A stretch of DNA of 5,889 bases from FLUQ01 sp031548325 (GTDB taxonomy: Bacteria; Desulfobacterota; Desulfovibrionia; Desulfovibrionales; Desulfovibrionaceae): positions 1-5,889 of the forward strand of contig JAVBRE010000110.1 of assembly GCA_031548325.1 (NCBI GenBank), given 5' to 3'. The translations under genes were made by a program, and so were the position numbers. The notes beneath the pieces were generated by a model. That model ran no database searches, had not been told where the DNA came from, and saw only the letters and a program-made list of their open reading frames with translations. Positions 5,714 through 5,889 of this stretch are shown here, piece after piece (the stretch's first letter is position 1; each line of letters begins with the position of its first letter).

Positions 5714-5763
5714 AAGGGGCAATGCCCCTTGCCGGAGGGGTTCGGGGAAGCGGAGCCTCCCCG
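5714..5763. repeat. GC-rich tandem palindromes just after rnhB
   Basis: AAGGGGC/GCCCCTT (5714-5720 with 5724-5730, loop AAT) is followed by a 9-bp stem with one G-U pair (5743-5751 with 5755-5763, loop GGA). The second stem begins 1 nt past the rnhB stop. The first resembles the 5633-5650 stem (AAGGGG...CCCCTTG), so the region seems to hold two copies of one palindrome type. From memory, similar strings are common between Desulfovibrio genes; no search was made. Confidence 0.5.
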
Positions 5764-5764
5764 G

Positions 5765-5889
5765 TCAGAACAGCTTCAACTGTTCCTGCTCCGGCCTGAC
5801 TTTGCGAAAACTGCGGCGGTGCATGGGGCAGGGGCCGAGCCGGGCGAGGGCGGCGAGGTGCTCCGCCGTGCCGTAGCCCTTGTGTCCGG
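5765..5889 (-). CDS. rnhB: Ribonuclease HII, C-terminal 40 residues (N-terminus outside window)
   Basis: RNase HII cuts the RNA strand of RNA-DNA hybrids and removes single ribonucleotides from DNA. Only the end of the gene is present. The reading starts GHKGYGTAEHLAALARLG and continues CPMHRRSFRKV, which matches the family's conserved late block (KGY.T..H...L...G....HR.SF..V). It then ends in a short charged tail, EQEQLKLF, before TGA. The catalytic carboxylates lie upstream of this segment and cannot be checked. The gene points towards sodC and is co-directional with yraN, the arrangement often seen as rnhB-yraN, here separated by sodC and a repeat-rich spacer. Palindromes follow immediately after the stop. 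Confidence 0.9.
   Translation of the reverse strand, partial: GHKGYGTAEHLAALARLGPCPMHRRSFRKVRPEQEQLKLF

Noticed and set aside
5613..5876. Plus-strand open frame of 87 codons after sodC
   Set aside because: It runs through hairpin repeats and then antisense to rnhB; the translation reflects the repeats and is not a protein.

Overview
This window looks like chromosomal DNA of a GC-rich sulfate-reducing deltaproteobacterium, most likely of the Desulfovibrio type. The basis is protein character, codon use rich in GCC/GGC/CTG, and a gene order (rnhB, yraN, rsmI, PTS components, smpB) that I associate with Desulfovibrionaceae. That placement is from memory and was not confirmed by any search.

Left edge (1-211): the last 49 codons of an unidentified plus-strand gene end at 151. 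A strong intrinsic terminator (175-211) separates it from the convergent minus-strand operon.

Main operon (229-4789, minus strand, read from right to left): yraN (predicted nuclease-fold protein), rsmI (16S rRNA 2'-O-methyltransferase), a mannose-family PTS EIID subunit, ptsH-like HPr, ptsI (EI), smpB (tmRNA partner). The genes are tightly packed: an 89-nt overlap (yraN/rsmI), an 8-nt gap, an 18-nt gap, and two 4-nt ATGA stop/start overlaps (HPr/ptsI and ptsI/smpB). They are probably one transcript joining translation quality control, rRNA modification and the PTS phosphorelay. EI and HPr keep their catalytic histidines. EIID is short, and no EIIA, EIIB or EIIC lies beside it, so sugar transport cannot be completed from this locus alone. 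A regulatory role, or partners encoded elsewhere, is likely.

Right part (4790-5889): a short AT-rich intergenic region carries plausible overlapping divergent promoters, one for yraN and the operon and one for sodC. sodC encodes a complete, exported Cu/Zn superoxide dismutase with all metal ligands. It sits between yraN and the C-terminal end of rnhB (RNase HII, minus strand, cut by the window edge), and so appears to interrupt an otherwise co-directional rnhB-yraN-rsmI order.

The roughly 265 bp between sodC and rnhB hold no gene but are packed with hairpins. They include a 113-bp, TA-flanked element with imperfect terminal inverted repeats whose first base completes the sodC stop codon, a minus-strand terminator for rnhB, and several GC-rich palindromes that look like dispersed extragenic repeats.

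I found no CRISPR array, tRNA, rRNA, transposase or clearly new multi-gene system. The most unusual parts are the MITE-like element at the sodC stop, the sodC insertion, and the orphan EIID-HPr-EI set.
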